Source: Enterobacter sp. RHBSTW-00175 (GTDB lineage Bacteria > Pseudomonadota > Gammaproteobacteria > Enterobacterales > Enterobacteriaceae). Taken from it: DNA of 64,000 nt. Numbering within the stretch: the stretch's first letter is position 1; each line of letters opens with the position of its first letter. This document shows positions 1-12,096 of the stretch, one piece after another. The DNA lies in assembly GCF_013927005.1 (NCBI RefSeq), contig NZ_CP055930.1, positions 4,092,001-4,156,000 of the forward strand, written 5' to 3'. The notes under the pieces were generated by a model, which saw only the letters and a program-made list of their open reading frames with translations, was not told the DNA's origin and searched no databases. The position numbers and the translations under genes were made by a program.

Positions 1-2
1 TG

Positions 3-476
3 GACGCGCTGGTCAAACGGCATTATCTACGCACGGTGAGCGGGTTTGGCAACCGGGTGACCAAGTACGAACAACGTTTTTGTAATTCCGAGTTTGGCGA
101 TCTCAAATTAAGTAGCGCAGAAGTGGCGGTCATCACCACGCTGCTGTTGCGTGGCGCGCAAACCCCTGGCGAACTGCGTTCACGTGCCTCCCGAATGCAT
201 GAATTCAGCGATATGCAGGAAGTCGAGCAAACGCTGGAAGGGCTGGCGACACGCGAAGATGGCCCTTACGTGCAACGCCTTGCGCGGGAGCCGGGCAAGC
301 GCGAAAGCCGCTTTATGCACCTGTTCAGCGGTGATGTGGAACCGCTGGACAGTTATACCGAAACCGATGCACCAGAGGGCAATGACAGCCTGACGGCGCG
401 AGTGGAAGCGCTTGAAGAAGAAGTCGCCGGGCTTAAACAGCGTCTGGATGCCTTGCTTGCTCATTTGGGAGATTAA
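3..476 (+). CDS. yceH: YceH family protein (DUF480), 3' part
   Basis: The frame is open from the first bases of the window (D-A-L-V-K-R-H-Y) to the stop at 474-476, so the start lies upstream and about 158 codons are visible. The visible part matches the C-terminal two thirds of enterobacterial YceH: a winged-helix-like region ([29 protein letters not shown]) and then a C-terminal coiled-coil-like tail ([17 protein letters not shown]). The family has no proven biochemical function; the fold suggests nucleic-acid or protein binding. It lies 2 bases upstream of yceM, as in E. coli, so the two are probably cotranscribed. Confidence 0.93.
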   Translation, partial: DALVKRHYLRTVSGFGNRVTKYEQRFCNSEFGDLKLSSAEVAVITTLLLRGAQTPGELRSRASRMHEFSDMQEVEQTLEGLATREDGPYVQRLAREPGKRESRFMHLFSGDVEPLDSYTETDAPEGNDSLTARVEALEEEVAGLKQRLDALLAHLGD

Positions 477-478
477 CG

Positions 479-1402
479 GTGACAAAATTACGCGTGGGAG
501 TCGTCGGGCTTGGCGGTATTGCTCAAAAAGCCTGGTTGCCGGTATTAGGCGCAGCGACGGACTGGACGCTGCAAGGGGCGTGGTCGCCTACTCGCGAAAA
601 AGCGCAGCGCATCTGTGATACCTGGCGCATCCCGTATGCCAACTCGCTGCTGGATTTAGCCCGCGACTGTGATGCGGTGTTTGTGCATACCTCAACCTCA
701 ACGCATTATCAGGTGGTCAGCGAATTGCTGAACGCCGGTGTGCATGTCTGCGTGGATAAGCCGCTGGCGGAAAACGTTCAGGATGCCGAGCGCCTGATTG
801 ACCTTGCGGCCAGCAAAAACCTGCAACTGATGGTGGGTTTCAACCGTCGCTTTGCGCCACTCTATCAGCAACTCAAAGCCCAGTCCGGGAACCTTGCCTC
901 GCTGCGCATGGACAAGCACCGTACTGACAGCATTGGGCCGAACGATCTGCGCTTTACGTTGCTCGATGATTATCTGCATGTTGTGGACACCGCACTGTGG
1001 CTCACCAACGGCAACGCGCAGCTGAAAAGCGGAACGCTGTTAACCAGCGAGCAGGGCGAAATGGTGTATGCCGAACATCACTTTTCGGTGGATCATCTCC
1101 AGGTAACAACCAGTATGCACCGCCGGGCAGGAAGCCAGCGGGAATCGGTGCAGGCCGTTACCGATGGCGCACTGTATGACATTACCGATATGCGCGAGTG
1201 GCGGGAAGAGAAGGGCAACGGCGTGGTGATGCAGCCCGTTCCAGGGTGGCAGAGCACGCTTGAACAACGTGGCTTTGTCGGGTGTGCGCGTCACTTTATC
1301 ACCTGCGTGCAAAATCAGACGGTTCCTGAAACCTCTGGCGAGCAGGCAATCCTGGCGCAGCGTATTGTAGAAAGGCTCTGGCGAGATGCCATGAGTGAAT
1401 AA
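479..1402 (+). CDS. yceM: Gfo/Idh/MocA family oxidoreductase YceM (MviM)
   Basis: A 307-residue protein with a GTG start, two bases after the yceH stop. The N-terminal Rossmann motif GVVGLGGIAQKAW (residues 7-19) binds NAD(P), and the DKPLAEN motif near residue 95 is the Gfo/Idh/MocA signature that carries the catalytic-type lysine. The C-terminal half is the alpha/beta substrate domain. The substrate is unknown. The old name mviM comes from linkage to the Salmonella virulence locus mviN. It is followed by murJ after a 129-bp gap that holds a REP element. Family assignment is firm; the physiological reaction is not known. Confidence 0.93.
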   Translation: MTKLRVGVVGLGGIAQKAWLPVLGAATDWTLQGAWSPTREKAQRICDTWRIPYANSLLDLARDCDAVFVHTSTSTHYQVVSELLNAGVHVCVDKPLAENVQDAERLIDLAASKNLQLMVGFNRRFAPLYQQLKAQSGNLASLRMDKHRTDSIGPNDLRFTLLDDYLHVVDTALWLTNGNAQLKSGTLLTSEQGEMVYAEHHFSVDHLQVTTSMHRRAGSQRESVQAVTDGALYDITDMREWREEKGNGVVMQPVPGWQSTLEQRGFVGCARHFITCVQNQTVPETSGEQAILAQRIVERLWRDAMSE

Positions 1403-1447
1403 CTCGCTGTAACATCTGCGGATAGTAATTCGTTGAAATCGGGTTAG

Positions 1448-3067
<1,620 letters not shown>

Positions 3068-3076
3068 ACGCCAAAA

Positions 3077-3102
3077 GGGGAGTTCACCCGATGGTGCTCC
3101 CC
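3077..3102. terminator. Hairpin between convergent murJ and flgN
   Basis: Stem GGGGAG-TT-CACC, loop CGAT, then GGTG-CTCCCC, with a two-base bulge. It lies just after the murJ stop and before the 3' end of flgN. The T-tract is poor on both strands, so termination efficiency is uncertain. Confidence 0.5.
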
Positions 3103-3126
3103 GTTCCCTGATTCGCCGTTAAAACG

Positions 3127-3552
3127 TCAAATCGAAATCTTTTTCCCGCCCGTAATTCTCGCACTGGATGTTTGACCATCTGCGCCGTAAAGCCCCGTTT
3201 CTTTATGGGGTTTTAACACTTCAAGCGCCTGCTGATTACGAACGATCTGTCCTTCTAACAGCCAGCCGTTATGCTGATTGAGGTCGCGAAGGTGCTGGGT
3301 CTTTTCTGTAATAGTCTGCCAGCGTTCGACAATCTCATCGTTTGCACTGCGTCGCGGATCTTGTTCCGCGCGTCGCTGCTGCTCCAGGTAATCCAGCGTC
3401 GCCAGGAGCGAACTTTTGTCTTCGGTAATACGTTGCAACGCGCTGCCGTTGATCTGACCGGAAGACAGGTGTTGTTGTTCTGCATCCATTACCGTTTTCA
3501 GGTCGTTCAGGACAACCGTCATTTGATCCAGTATTTCTGGCAGTCGACTCAT
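3127..3552 (-). CDS. flgN: Flagellar export chaperone FlgN
   Basis: A 141-residue, largely helical protein (MSRLPEILDQMTVVLNDLKTVMDAEQ). FlgN is the cytoplasmic chaperone of the hook-filament junction proteins FlgK and FlgL, both encoded in this window; it holds them until delivery to the FlhA-FlhB export gate. The C-terminal region (residues about 90-140) is where substrates bind in the family. It lies 4 bp downstream of flgM in the flgAMN operon and probably shares the sigma-28 promoter at 3911-3937. Confidence 0.96.
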   Translation of the reverse strand: MSRLPEILDQMTVVLNDLKTVMDAEQQHLSSGQINGSALQRITEDKSSLLATLDYLEQQRRAEQDPRRSANDEIVERWQTITEKTQHLRDLNQHNGWLLEGQIVRNQQALEVLKPHKETGLYGADGQTSSARITGGKKISI

Positions 3553-3556
3553 ACGG

Positions 3557-3850
3557 TTAGTTACTCTGTAAGAAACTCTGCGCTTCCTGAATCAGTGCAT
3601 CAGCGATTTTGCTGGTGTCCATTTTCAGCTCGCCGTTACGAATAGCGGTTTTCAGTGATTCAACACGGTCCATGTTGATATCGCTGCTGCCTGGCTGCAT
3701 CAGTTTCGCCTGCGCATCGCTCAGGGTGACGCTGGTGCTGTTTGCAGTCGACGGTTTTTCCAGACGCGTTTTCTGCGGCGTAGCGTCATTCGTTTCGCGA
3801 GGTTGTACACTGCTAACCGGTTTTAGGGCTGATGTACGATCAATGCTCAT
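3557..3850 (-). CDS. flgM: Anti-sigma-28 factor FlgM
   Basis: 97 residues, the same as in E. coli and Salmonella. The N-terminal half is unstructured and rich in Ser, Thr and Pro; the C-terminal half (from about [32 protein letters not shown]) holds the helices that clamp FliA (sigma-28). FlgM is exported through the completed hook-basal body, which frees FliA for late gene expression. It can be transcribed with flgA as a class II gene and from its own sigma-28 promoter just upstream, giving the known feedback loop. Confidence 0.97.
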   Translation of the reverse strand: MSIDRTSALKPVSSVQPRETNDATPQKTRLEKPSTANSTSVTLSDAQAKLMQPGSSDINMDRVESLKTAIRNGELKMDTSKIADALIQEAQSFLQSN

Positions 3851-3910
3851 TATGTTGTCCTCATCGAGGGTTCGCGGCGTTTGCGCCTGACATCATCATT
3901 TGTTGATTAT

Positions 3911-3937
3911 TTATCGGCAGTCGCAGCGAAATCTTTA
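3911..3937 (-). promoter_or_regulatory. Sigma-28 (FliA) promoter of flgM-flgN
   Basis: Read on the minus strand: TAAAGATT, an 11-base spacer, then GCCGATAA. This fits the FliA consensus TAAAGTTT-N11-GCCGATAA with a perfect -10 element. It lies about 61 bases upstream of the flgM start, inside the flgA-flgM gap, as in Salmonella and E. coli. Confidence 0.9.
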
Positions 3938-3943
3938 AAAAGA

Positions 3944-4633
3944 TTATAGGTTAATCAGAATATTCCCATCAGTATCGACAGTTCCGCTAACCACCTGGCC
4001 TGAGGACATCCTCACACGGGCATTTTGTGCAACGGCGGCGTTATTTAACGCCTGGCCTTCACTGTTGACGCTAAACCCATCTCCGTTGGCTACGACCATC
4101 ACCCGCTGGCCTGCTTTTACTCGCCATGCCTGGCGCAGCATAGACAGCTGAATGGCCTGGCCTGGGGCGACATCGCGAAGGCTTACCGCGTCCTGCGCCT
4201 GATTAATGTCGAGCATGGTGCGAGGCGGCAACTGGTCCAGGCGGCCACGCTTTAGCGTCACGCTGCCTGTCTGTAACACGCTTCCCCGGGCGATAGGCTG
4301 GGCGGCGACAACATAATTGCCCGTCGCCTGAACTGCAACCTGTAAATAACGTTTTTCATTGGCGCAGCGCGCCAGCACGTTCACATTGCCCCACAGTTTT
4401 GCACTGCCGGTCACGCTGAAAGAGGGCTGGTCGCAGGAAGGATACATATTGGGCGGTGTGCGCACGATAACCGTGACGTCATCGCTAAAGCCCGCCAGCT
4501 GCTGGGCAAAGAAGCTCGTCAACTGGTCGCTAAGGCCATTGGCCTGACTATTGTCGGCCTGAACATTATCTGCCTGAACAAAGGGGCTTAAAAACAATAA
4601 GGTTGCCGCAAGGCCATGTTTCAACGTCCGCAT
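3944..4633 (-). CDS. flgA: P-ring assembly chaperone FlgA
   Basis: A periplasmic chaperone needed to polymerise FlgI into the flagellar P ring. It has a Sec signal peptide (MRTLKHGLAATLLFLSPFVQA) and a C-terminal SAF/FlgA domain (WRVKAGQRV ... GQALNNAAVAQNARVRM ... DGNILINL). The chosen ATG gives 229 residues; an in-frame GTG four codons upstream (4645) is an alternative. It is about ten residues longer than K-12 FlgA because of a short tandem repeat (ADNVQADNSQ) just after the signal peptide. First gene of flgAMN, divergent from flgB. Confidence 0.95.
   Translation of the reverse strand: MRTLKHGLAATLLFLSPFVQADNVQADNSQANGLSDQLTSFFAQQLAGFSDDVTVIVRTPPNMYPSCDQPSFSVTGSAKLWGNVNVLARCANEKRYLQVAVQATGNYVVAAQPIARGSVLQTGSVTLKRGRLDQLPPRTMLDINQAQDAVSLRDVAPGQAIQLSMLRQAWRVKAGQRVMVVANGDGFSVNSEGQALNNAAVAQNARVRMSSGQVVSGTVDTDGNILINL
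4541..4585. repeat. Three degenerate 15-bp tandem repeats inside flgA
   Basis: GGCCTGACTATTGTC (4541-4555), GGCCTGAACATTATC (4556-4570) and TGCCTGAACAAAGGG (4571-4585) follow one another. They encode repeated (Q)ADN-x-Q pentapeptides right after the signal peptide of FlgA. The unit is a multiple of three, so copy changes keep the frame. Confidence 0.75.
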
Positions 4634-4790
4634 CGCACGTTCCACCGTTTTCAGAATTGAGAGGATTCTACCTTCAGTGGTTTTGCATCAACGCAATAAA
4701 TAGCGACGCATTTTGCGCTTATTCCGTCGATAAGGCAGACGGGTTGAGATTTAAGCTGTGAACTGAAATTTTGCCATCAGCGGAGGAGAC
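4634..4790. promoter_or_regulatory. Divergent flgA/flgB promoter region
   Basis: This 157-bp gap separates flgA (left) from the flgB operon (right). In E. coli and Salmonella it holds class II, FlhDC-dependent sigma-70 promoters in both directions. I could not fix the FlhDC boxes by eye. A good ribosome binding site (GGAGGAG) lies at 4781-4787, 3 bases before the flgB ATG. Confidence 0.6.
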
Positions 4791-5207
4791 ATGCTCGATA
4801 AACTCGACGCTGCCTTACGTTTTCAGCAGGAAGCGCTCAATTTACGCGCCCAGCGGCAGGAAATTTTAGCCGCCAATATCGCTAACGCGGATACCCCCGG
4901 GTTTCAGGCACGCGATATTGATTTTTCCAGTGAGCTTAAAAAAGTGATGGAGCGGGGACGTACCGAAGGGACAGGGGTTGCGCTTGCACTGACATCCTCA
5001 CGCCATATTCCCGCTCAGGCGATGACTGCGCCAACCACTGACTTACTTTATCGCGTCCCCGATCAGCCTTCACTCGACGGTAACACCGTAGACATGGACC
5101 GGGAACGTACACAGTTTGCCGATAACAGCCTTCAGTACCAGACAGGCCTGAGCGTACTCGGTGGACAAATCAAAAGCATGATGAGCGTCCTCCAGGGGGG
5201 CAACTAA
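4791..5207 (+). CDS. flgB: Flagellar proximal rod protein FlgB
   Basis: 138 residues, the usual length. FlgB forms the most proximal part of the rod, linking to the MS ring and FliE. The N-terminal rod/hook motif reads [14 protein letters not shown] (residues 29-42) and the C-terminal amphipathic helix supports coiled-coil packing with other axial proteins. It has no Sec signal and is exported by the flagellar type III apparatus. First gene of flgBCDEFGHIJKL; flgC starts 3 bases after its stop. Confidence 0.97.
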   Translation: MLDKLDAALRFQQEALNLRAQRQEILAANIANADTPGFQARDIDFSSELKKVMERGRTEGTGVALALTSSRHIPAQAMTAPTTDLLYRVPDQPSLDGNTVDMDRERTQFADNSLQYQTGLSVLGGQIKSMMSVLQGGN

Positions 5208-5210
5208 TTC

Positions 5211-5615
5211 ATGGCCTTGCTGAATATTTTTGATATCGCCGGTTCGGCGCTGACAGCGCAGTCCAAACGCCTGAACGTGGCAGCCAGTAACCTGGCAAAC
5301 GCCGATAGCGTGACCGGCCCGGACGGGCAGCCTTATCGCGCAAAACAGGTTGTCTTTCAGGTCGATGCTGCGCCAGGTGCGGCGACGGGCGGCGTGAAAG
5401 TCTCTGACGTGGTAGAGAGCCAGGCACCGGACAAACTGGTCTACGAGCCGGGTAATCCGCTCGCCGACGCCAGTGGTTACGTGAAAATGCCAAACGTGGA
5501 TGTGGTCGGTGAAATGGTCAACTCCATGTCGGCTTCGCGTAGCTATCAGGCCAACGTCGAAGTGCTTAATACCGTGAAGAGCATGATGCTCAAAACACTC
5601 ACTCTCGGCCAGTAA
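5211..5615 (+). CDS. flgC: Flagellar proximal rod protein FlgC
   Basis: 134 residues. It has the flagellar basal-body rod motif near the N-terminus ([18 protein letters not shown], residues 22-39) and the C-terminal helix motif ([27 protein letters not shown]). It builds the proximal rod with FlgB and FlgF, is exported by the flagellar type III system, and is tightly packed between flgB and flgD in the class II operon. Confidence 0.97.
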   Translation: MALLNIFDIAGSALTAQSKRLNVAASNLANADSVTGPDGQPYRAKQVVFQVDAAPGAATGGVKVSDVVESQAPDKLVYEPGNPLADASGYVKMPNVDVVGEMVNSMSASRSYQANVEVLNTVKSMMLKTLTLGQ

Positions 5616-5626
5616 AGGAGACACGC

Positions 5627-6334
5627 ATGTCCATCGCCGTCAATGTGAATGACACCACTAACTCGGGCGTAACCAGTACCAGCTCTACCAGCTCCAGCTC
5701 CCTGACGGGAAGCAGTGCTTCCGATCTGCAAAGCAGCTTCCTGACGCTGCTGGTGGCGCAGCTGAAGAACCAGGATCCAACCAACCCGATGCAGAACAAC
5801 GAACTGACCACGCAGCTTGCGCAGATCAGTACCGTTAGCGGCATTGAAAAGCTCAACACCACCCTTGGTTCAGTATCCGGCCAAATCGACAGCAGCCAGT
5901 CGCTTCAGGCGGCGAACCTGATTGGCCACGGCGTTATGATCCCTGGCACCACGGTGCTTGCCGGCAGCACCACTACCGATGGCTCGACAACCACCTCTAC
6001 TACACCGTTTGGCGTGGAGCTGCAACAGGCTGCTGACAAAGTTACCGCCACGATTAAAGACTCCACCGGAGCCGTGATTCGTACCATTGATATTGGTGCA
6101 CTGTCGGCCGGTGTTCACACCTTTACCTGGGATGGCAGCGCGACCGATGGCTCCACTGCGCCGAACGGTTCTTACACCGTTTCTATCGCGGCCAGTAGCG
6201 GGACCACTCAGCTGGTTGCACAACCACTTCAGTTTGGCCTGGTGCAGGGCGTGATTAAAGGCAGCGACGGCAACAAACTGGATTTGGGTACCACAGGTAC
6301 CACCACACTCGACGAAGTTCGGCAGATTATCTAA
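5627..6334 (+). CDS. flgD: Hook cap (scaffolding) protein FlgD
   Basis: 235 residues. FlgD caps the growing hook and guides FlgE assembly; it is not in the finished structure. The N-terminus is a Ser/Thr-rich disordered segment (about residues 10-30). The conserved export and assembly block follows, LKNQDPTNPMQNNELTTQLA (residues 46-65), and then the tudor/Fn3-like core with DGSATDGSTAPNGSYTV. An AAGGAG ribosome site precedes the ATG. It lies between flgC and flgE. Confidence 0.96.
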   Translation: MSIAVNVNDTTNSGVTSTSSTSSSSLTGSSASDLQSSFLTLLVAQLKNQDPTNPMQNNELTTQLAQISTVSGIEKLNTTLGSVSGQIDSSQSLQAANLIGHGVMIPGTTVLAGSTTTDGSTTTSTTPFGVELQQAADKVTATIKDSTGAVIRTIDIGALSAGVHTFTWDGSATDGSTAPNGSYTVSIAASSGTTQLVAQPLQFGLVQGVIKGSDGNKLDLGTTGTTTLDEVRQII

Positions 6335-6360
6335 GCCTTAACACTTATCAGGAGTAAGTC

Positions 6361-7629
6361 ATGGCCTTTTCTCAAGCGGTCAGCGGCCTGAATGCTGCGG
6401 CCACCAACCTGGATGTCATTGGCAACAACATCGCCAACTCCGCGACCTACGGTTTTAAATCCGGCTCTGCCTCTTTTGCAGACATGTTTGCCGGTTCCAA
6501 AGTAGGCCTGGGCGTTAAAGTTGCAGGCATCACTCAGGACTTCACCGACGGCACCACCACCAACACCGGTCGTGGCCTGGATGTGGCAATTAGCCAGAAC
6601 GGTTTCTTCCGTATGGTTGATGCGAACGGTTCCGTGTTCTACAGCCGTAACGGCCAGTTCAAACTGGATGAAAACCGTAACCTGGTGAACATGCAGGGTC
6701 TGCAACTGACCGGTTACCCTGTTGCGGGTACACCGCCATCGGTACAGACCGGTGCGAACCCACAGCCTATTTCGATTCCGAATACCCTGATGGCCGCGAA
6801 ATCGACCACCACGGCGACCCAGCAGATCAACCTGAACTCCACGGACGATATCCCGACAGTGGCATTTGATCCGACCAACGCGGACAGCTACAACAAGAAG
6901 GGTTCGGTCACGGTTTATGACAGCCAGGGTAACGAACATAATATGAGCGTTTACTATGTCAAAACCGCGGACAACACCTGGGATTTGTATACCCAGGATG
7001 CAAGCGTTGCTAACGCTACTGCGAACAAAGCGGCGCAGATGAGTTTTGACAACAACGGTAACCTGGCAGGCGTGTATAACTACACCGCGCTTGGCACCAC
7101 GCCGCAAACCTGGTCACTGGCTACTACCGCCAACACCACCCCGTCTATCAATATCGTTACCGATTCAGTCAGTGGCGCAACCCCTGCATCGTTCAACCTG
7201 AGCTTCCTGAACTCCATGCAGCAGAACACCGGTTCCAACAACGTTGTGGCGACCACTCAGAACGGCTACAAGCCTGGCGACCTGGTGAGCTACCAGATCA
7301 ACGATGACGGTACCGTTGTGGGTAACTACTCCAACGAACAGACTCAGGTTCTGGGCCAGATCGTGATGGCAAACTTCGCTAACAACGAAGGTTTGCAGTC
7401 TGAAGGCGATAACGTCTGGTCTGCAACCCAGTCATCCGGCGTTGCGCTGCTGGGTACAGCAGGAACCGGTAACTTCGGTACGCTGACTAACGGTGCCCTG
7501 GAAGCCTCAAACGTTGACCTGAGTAAAGAGCTGGTGAACATGATTGTTGCTCAACGTAACTATCAGTCAAACGCACAGACCATCAAAACTCAGGATCAGA
7601 TCCTCAACACGCTGGTTAACCTGCGTTAA
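6361..7629 (+). CDS. flgE: Flagellar hook protein FlgE
   Basis: A 422-residue major hook subunit. The N-terminus carries the axial rod/hook motif (NVIGNNIANSATYGFKSGSASF after the first 18 residues) and the C-terminus the matching helix (VDLSKELVNMIVAQRNYQSNAQTI). The middle is the variable surface domain. About 120 copies form the hook, whose length is set by FliK. Gene position between flgD and flgF and protein length agree with E. coli. Confidence 0.97.
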   Translation: MAFSQAVSGLNAAATNLDVIGNNIANSATYGFKSGSASFADMFAGSKVGLGVKVAGITQDFTDGTTTNTGRGLDVAISQNGFFRMVDANGSVFYSRNGQFKLDENRNLVNMQGLQLTGYPVAGTPPSVQTGANPQPISIPNTLMAAKSTTTATQQINLNSTDDIPTVAFDPTNADSYNKKGSVTVYDSQGNEHNMSVYYVKTADNTWDLYTQDASVANATANKAAQMSFDNNGNLAGVYNYTALGTTPQTWSLATTANTTPSINIVTDSVSGATPASFNLSFLNSMQQNTGSNNVVATTQNGYKPGDLVSYQINDDGTVVGNYSNEQTQVLGQIVMANFANNEGLQSEGDNVWSATQSSGVALLGTAGTGNFGTLTNGALEASNVDLSKELVNMIVAQRNYQSNAQTIKTQDQILNTLVNLR

Positions 7630-7649
7630 GCGGCTAACAGGAAAGCGCA

Positions 7650-9199
<1,550 letters not shown>

Positions 9200-9256
9200 G
9201 GTGTAGCCCGGTGTGGTAACTGCCACACCGGCTCCCTGTTTTCGAAGATGAAGGCA

Positions 9257-9955
9257 ATGCAAAAAAACGCGGCGTTTCGTTATCCAATACTGACTGTGCT
9301 GGCTGTTACCCTCAGTGGGTGTGCCTGGGTCCCGTCTAAACCACTGGTTGAGGGTGCGACGACCGCCCAACCCGTTCCTGGCCCTTCGCCAGTCGTGAAC
9401 GGTTCAATTTTCCAGACCGCGCAGCCGATTAACTATGGCTATCAGCCGCTGTTTGAAGACCGTCGCCCACGTAACGTCGGCGATACCCTGACCATTGTGT
9501 TGCAGGAAAACGTCAGTGCGAGCAAGAGTTCGTCGGCGAACGCCAGCCGCGATGGCAAAACTAATTTTGGCTTCGACACCGTACCACGCTATCTGCAGGG
9601 CCTGTTTGGCAATGCGCGTGCCGATGTTGATGCATCTGGCGGTAACACCTTTAATGGTAAAGGTGGCGCAAATGCCAGCAACACCTTCAGCGGTACGCTG
9701 ACGGTGACGGTTGACCAGGTTCTGGTTAACGGCAACTTACACGTTGTGGGTGAAAAACAGATTGCCATCAACCAGGGCACTGAGTTCATTCGTTTCTCCG
9801 GTGTGGTTAACCCTCGCACCATTAGCGGCACCAATACCGTACCGTCCACCCAGGTGGCGGATGCGCGCATCGAGTACGTCGGCAACGGCTACATCAACGA
9901 AGCGCAAAATATGGGCTGGCTGCAGCGCTTCTTCCTTAACTTATCGCCGATGTAA
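9257..9955 (+). CDS. flgH: Flagellar L-ring lipoprotein FlgH
   Basis: FlgH forms the outer-membrane L ring, the bushing for the rod. The lipoprotein signal ends in the lipobox LSGC (mature Cys at residue 22 of MQKNAA...), so it uses Sec, lipid modification and LolCDE, which is also encoded in this window. The ATG at 9257 gives 232 residues as in E. coli and sits 9 bases after GAAG. An in-frame ATG three codons upstream (9248) has no better ribosome site. Beta-rich core ends [15 protein letters not shown]. Confidence 0.96.
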   Translation: MQKNAAFRYPILTVLAVTLSGCAWVPSKPLVEGATTAQPVPGPSPVVNGSIFQTAQPINYGYQPLFEDRRPRNVGDTLTIVLQENVSASKSSSANASRDGKTNFGFDTVPRYLQGLFGNARADVDASGGNTFNGKGGANASNTFSGTLTVTVDQVLVNGNLHVVGEKQIAINQGTEFIRFSGVVNPRTISGTNTVPSTQVADARIEYVGNGYINEAQNMGWLQRFFLNLSPM

Positions 9956-9967
9956 GCGAGGTAACTC

Positions 9968-11065
9968 ATGTTTAAATTCCTCTTCGCAGCGGCGCTGGCG
10001 CTGGTGGCTACCTTTGCTCAGGCAGACCGTATTCGTGACCTGACCAGCGTACAGGGCGTACGTGAAAACTCATTGATTGGTTATGGCCTGGTCGTGGGGC
10101 TGGACGGTACGGGTGACCAGACCACCCAGACACCGTTCACCACCCAGAGCTTAAACAACATGCTCTCCCAGCTTGGTATTACCGTACCGGCGGGCACGAA
10201 CATGCAGCTGAAAAACGTGGCCGCGGTGATGGTCACCGCCTCTTTCCCGGCGTTTGCGCGCCAGGGGCAAACCATCGATGTGGTCGTTTCCTCTATGGGT
10301 AACGCCAAAAGCCTGCGCGGCGGTACGCTGCTGATGACGCCATTAAAAGGTGTTGATAGCCAGGTGTATGCGCTGGCGCAGGGGAACATCCTGGTCGGTG
10401 GGGCGGGTGCATCTGCGGGCGGCAGCAGCGTGCAGGTGAACCAGCTCAACGGCGGACGTATTACCGGCGGGGCGATTATCGAACGTGAACTGCCAACCCA
10501 GTTCGGTTCCGGTAACACCATTAACCTGCAACTGAATAATGAAGACTTCACGATGGCGCAGCAAATTGCCGACACCATCAACCGCAGCCGTGGCTATGGC
10601 AGCGCAACCGCGCTGGACGCACGTACCGTGCAGATCCGTACCTCTACAGGCAGCAGCAACCAGGTGCGGATGCTGGCGGATATCCAGAATATGGAAGTGA
10701 ACGTTCCGCTTCAGGATGCCAAAGTCATTATTAACTCGCGTACAGGCTCTGTGGTGATGAACCGTGAAGTGATGCTGGACAGCTGTGCCGTGGCGCAGGG
10801 TAACCTCTCGGTGACGGTGAACCGTTCCGCGAACGTCAGCCAGCCGAATACGCCATTTGGTGGCGGCCAGACGGTTGTGACGCCGCAAACGCAGATTGAT
10901 ATGCGCCAGAGCGGCGGTTCGCTGCAAAGCGTGCGCTCCAGTGCCAACCTGAATAGCGTGGTACGTGCGCTGAACGCATTGGGCGCAACGCCGATAGATC
11001 TGATGTCCATTCTGCAATCGATGCAAACTGCAGGTTGCCTGCGTGCCAAAGTGGAAATCATCTAA
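9968..11065 (+). CDS. flgI: Flagellar P-ring protein FlgI
   Basis: 365 residues with a Sec signal peptide ([19 protein letters not shown]) cleaved before DRIRDL. FlgI polymerises around the rod in the periplasm with help from FlgA. Two cysteines (in MLDSCAVAQ and [10 protein letters not shown]) match the pair that forms the stabilising disulfide in the E. coli protein. The stop TAA overlaps the flgJ ATG by one base (TAATG), indicating translational coupling. Confidence 0.98.
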   Translation: MFKFLFAAALALVATFAQADRIRDLTSVQGVRENSLIGYGLVVGLDGTGDQTTQTPFTTQSLNNMLSQLGITVPAGTNMQLKNVAAVMVTASFPAFARQGQTIDVVVSSMGNAKSLRGGTLLMTPLKGVDSQVYALAQGNILVGGAGASAGGSSVQVNQLNGGRITGGAIIERELPTQFGSGNTINLQLNNEDFTMAQQIADTINRSRGYGSATALDARTVQIRTSTGSSNQVRMLADIQNMEVNVPLQDAKVIINSRTGSVVMNREVMLDSCAVAQGNLSVTVNRSANVSQPNTPFGGGQTVVTPQTQIDMRQSGGSLQSVRSSANLNSVVRALNALGATPIDLMSILQSMQTAGCLRAKVEII

Positions 11066-12021
11066 TGCTGACCGATAGCAAACTGCTGACCAGTGCCGCC
11101 TGGGATGCCCAGTCGCTCAACGAACTGAAAACCAAAGCGGGTAAAGATCCGTCGGCGAATATTCGCCCGGTCGCCCGCCAGGTGGAAGGGATGTTTGTAC
11201 AGATGATGCTGAAAAGTATGCGTGAAACCCTGCCGAAAGACGGGATTTTCAGCAGCGACTCAACGCGACTCTATACCAGCATGTATGACCAGCAGATTGC
11301 GCAGCAGATGACGGCCGGGAAGGACTTAGGTCTGGCTGACATGATTGTGAAACAGACCGAAGCCGCGCAGGGTGTGCAGGCACAGGAAGAGCAGCCGCAG
11401 CAGGTGCCGATGAAGTTTGACCTGGAAACGGTGACCAGTTATCAGAACCAGGCGCTGACGCAGATGGTGCGTAAAGCGATGCCGAAGGCGACGGATAACA
11501 GTGACGAGCCGCTTTCCGGTGACAGCAAGGACTTCCTGGCTCAGCTTTCCCTGCCCGCGCGGCTTGCCAGTGAGCAGAGCGGCGTACCGCATCACCTGAT
11601 TCTGGCGCAGGCTGCGCTGGAGTCGGGCTGGGGGCAACGTCAGATCCGTAAAGAAAACGGTGAGCCAAGCTTTAACATCTTTGGCGTTAAGGCCAACGCC
11701 AACTGGAAAGGGCCAACCACCGAGATAACCACCACGGAATACGAAAACGGCGCTGCCGTGAAAGTGAAAGCGAAATTCCGTGTGTATAGCTCTTATCTGG
11801 AAGCCTTGTCGGATTACGTGAACGTTCTGAGCCGCAACCCGCGCTATACCGCCGTGACCCAGGCGGCAACGCCGGAGCAGGGCGCGCAAGCGTTGCAGAA
11901 TGCGGGCTACGCCACCGATCCAAACTATGCGCGTAAGCTCACCAGTATGATCCAGCAGCTGAAATCAATGGGCGAGAAAGTCAGCAAAGCCTATAGCACA
12001 GATCTCGAAAATCTGTTCTGA
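11065..12021 (+). CDS. flgJ: Rod cap protein and peptidoglycan hydrolase FlgJ
   Basis: 318 residues. The N-terminal half (to about residue 150) is the rod-capping domain (PVARQVEGMFVQMMLKSMR). The C-terminal half is a glucosaminidase-type muramidase domain with LILAQAALESGWGQRQI, whose Glu is the catalytic acid. It opens the peptidoglycan for the rod. The ATG overlaps the flgI stop; the open frame continues upstream into flgI but MLTDSKLL matches the family N-terminus. flgJ is the last gene before the flgK sigma-28 promoter. Confidence 0.97.
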   Translation: MLTDSKLLTSAAWDAQSLNELKTKAGKDPSANIRPVARQVEGMFVQMMLKSMRETLPKDGIFSSDSTRLYTSMYDQQIAQQMTAGKDLGLADMIVKQTEAAQGVQAQEEQPQQVPMKFDLETVTSYQNQALTQMVRKAMPKATDNSDEPLSGDSKDFLAQLSLPARLASEQSGVPHHLILAQAALESGWGQRQIRKENGEPSFNIFGVKANANWKGPTTEITTTEYENGAAVKVKAKFRVYSSYLEALSDYVNVLSRNPRYTAVTQAATPEQGAQALQNAGYATDPNYARKLTSMIQQLKSMGEKVSKAYSTDLENLF

Positions 12022-12027
12022 AAGTTC

Positions 12028-12054
12028 TCAAGTCCCGGTGGAGGCTGCCGATAA
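12028..12054 (+). promoter_or_regulatory. Sigma-28 (FliA) promoter of flgK-flgL
   Basis: TCAAGTCC, an 11-base spacer and then GCCGATAA match the FliA consensus, with a perfect -10 box. It lies 43 bases upstream of the flgK ATG, so flgKL can be expressed late (class III) in addition to readthrough from the class II operon. Confidence 0.88.
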
Positions 12055-12096
12055 CCTTCATCAGGACTCGTGTCTGAAAGTATAAAAGGAACCCCC

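Noticed and set aside
6331..7107. A 258-codon open frame antisense to flgE
   Set aside because: Shadow of flgE codon bias; no signal, motif or ribosome site.
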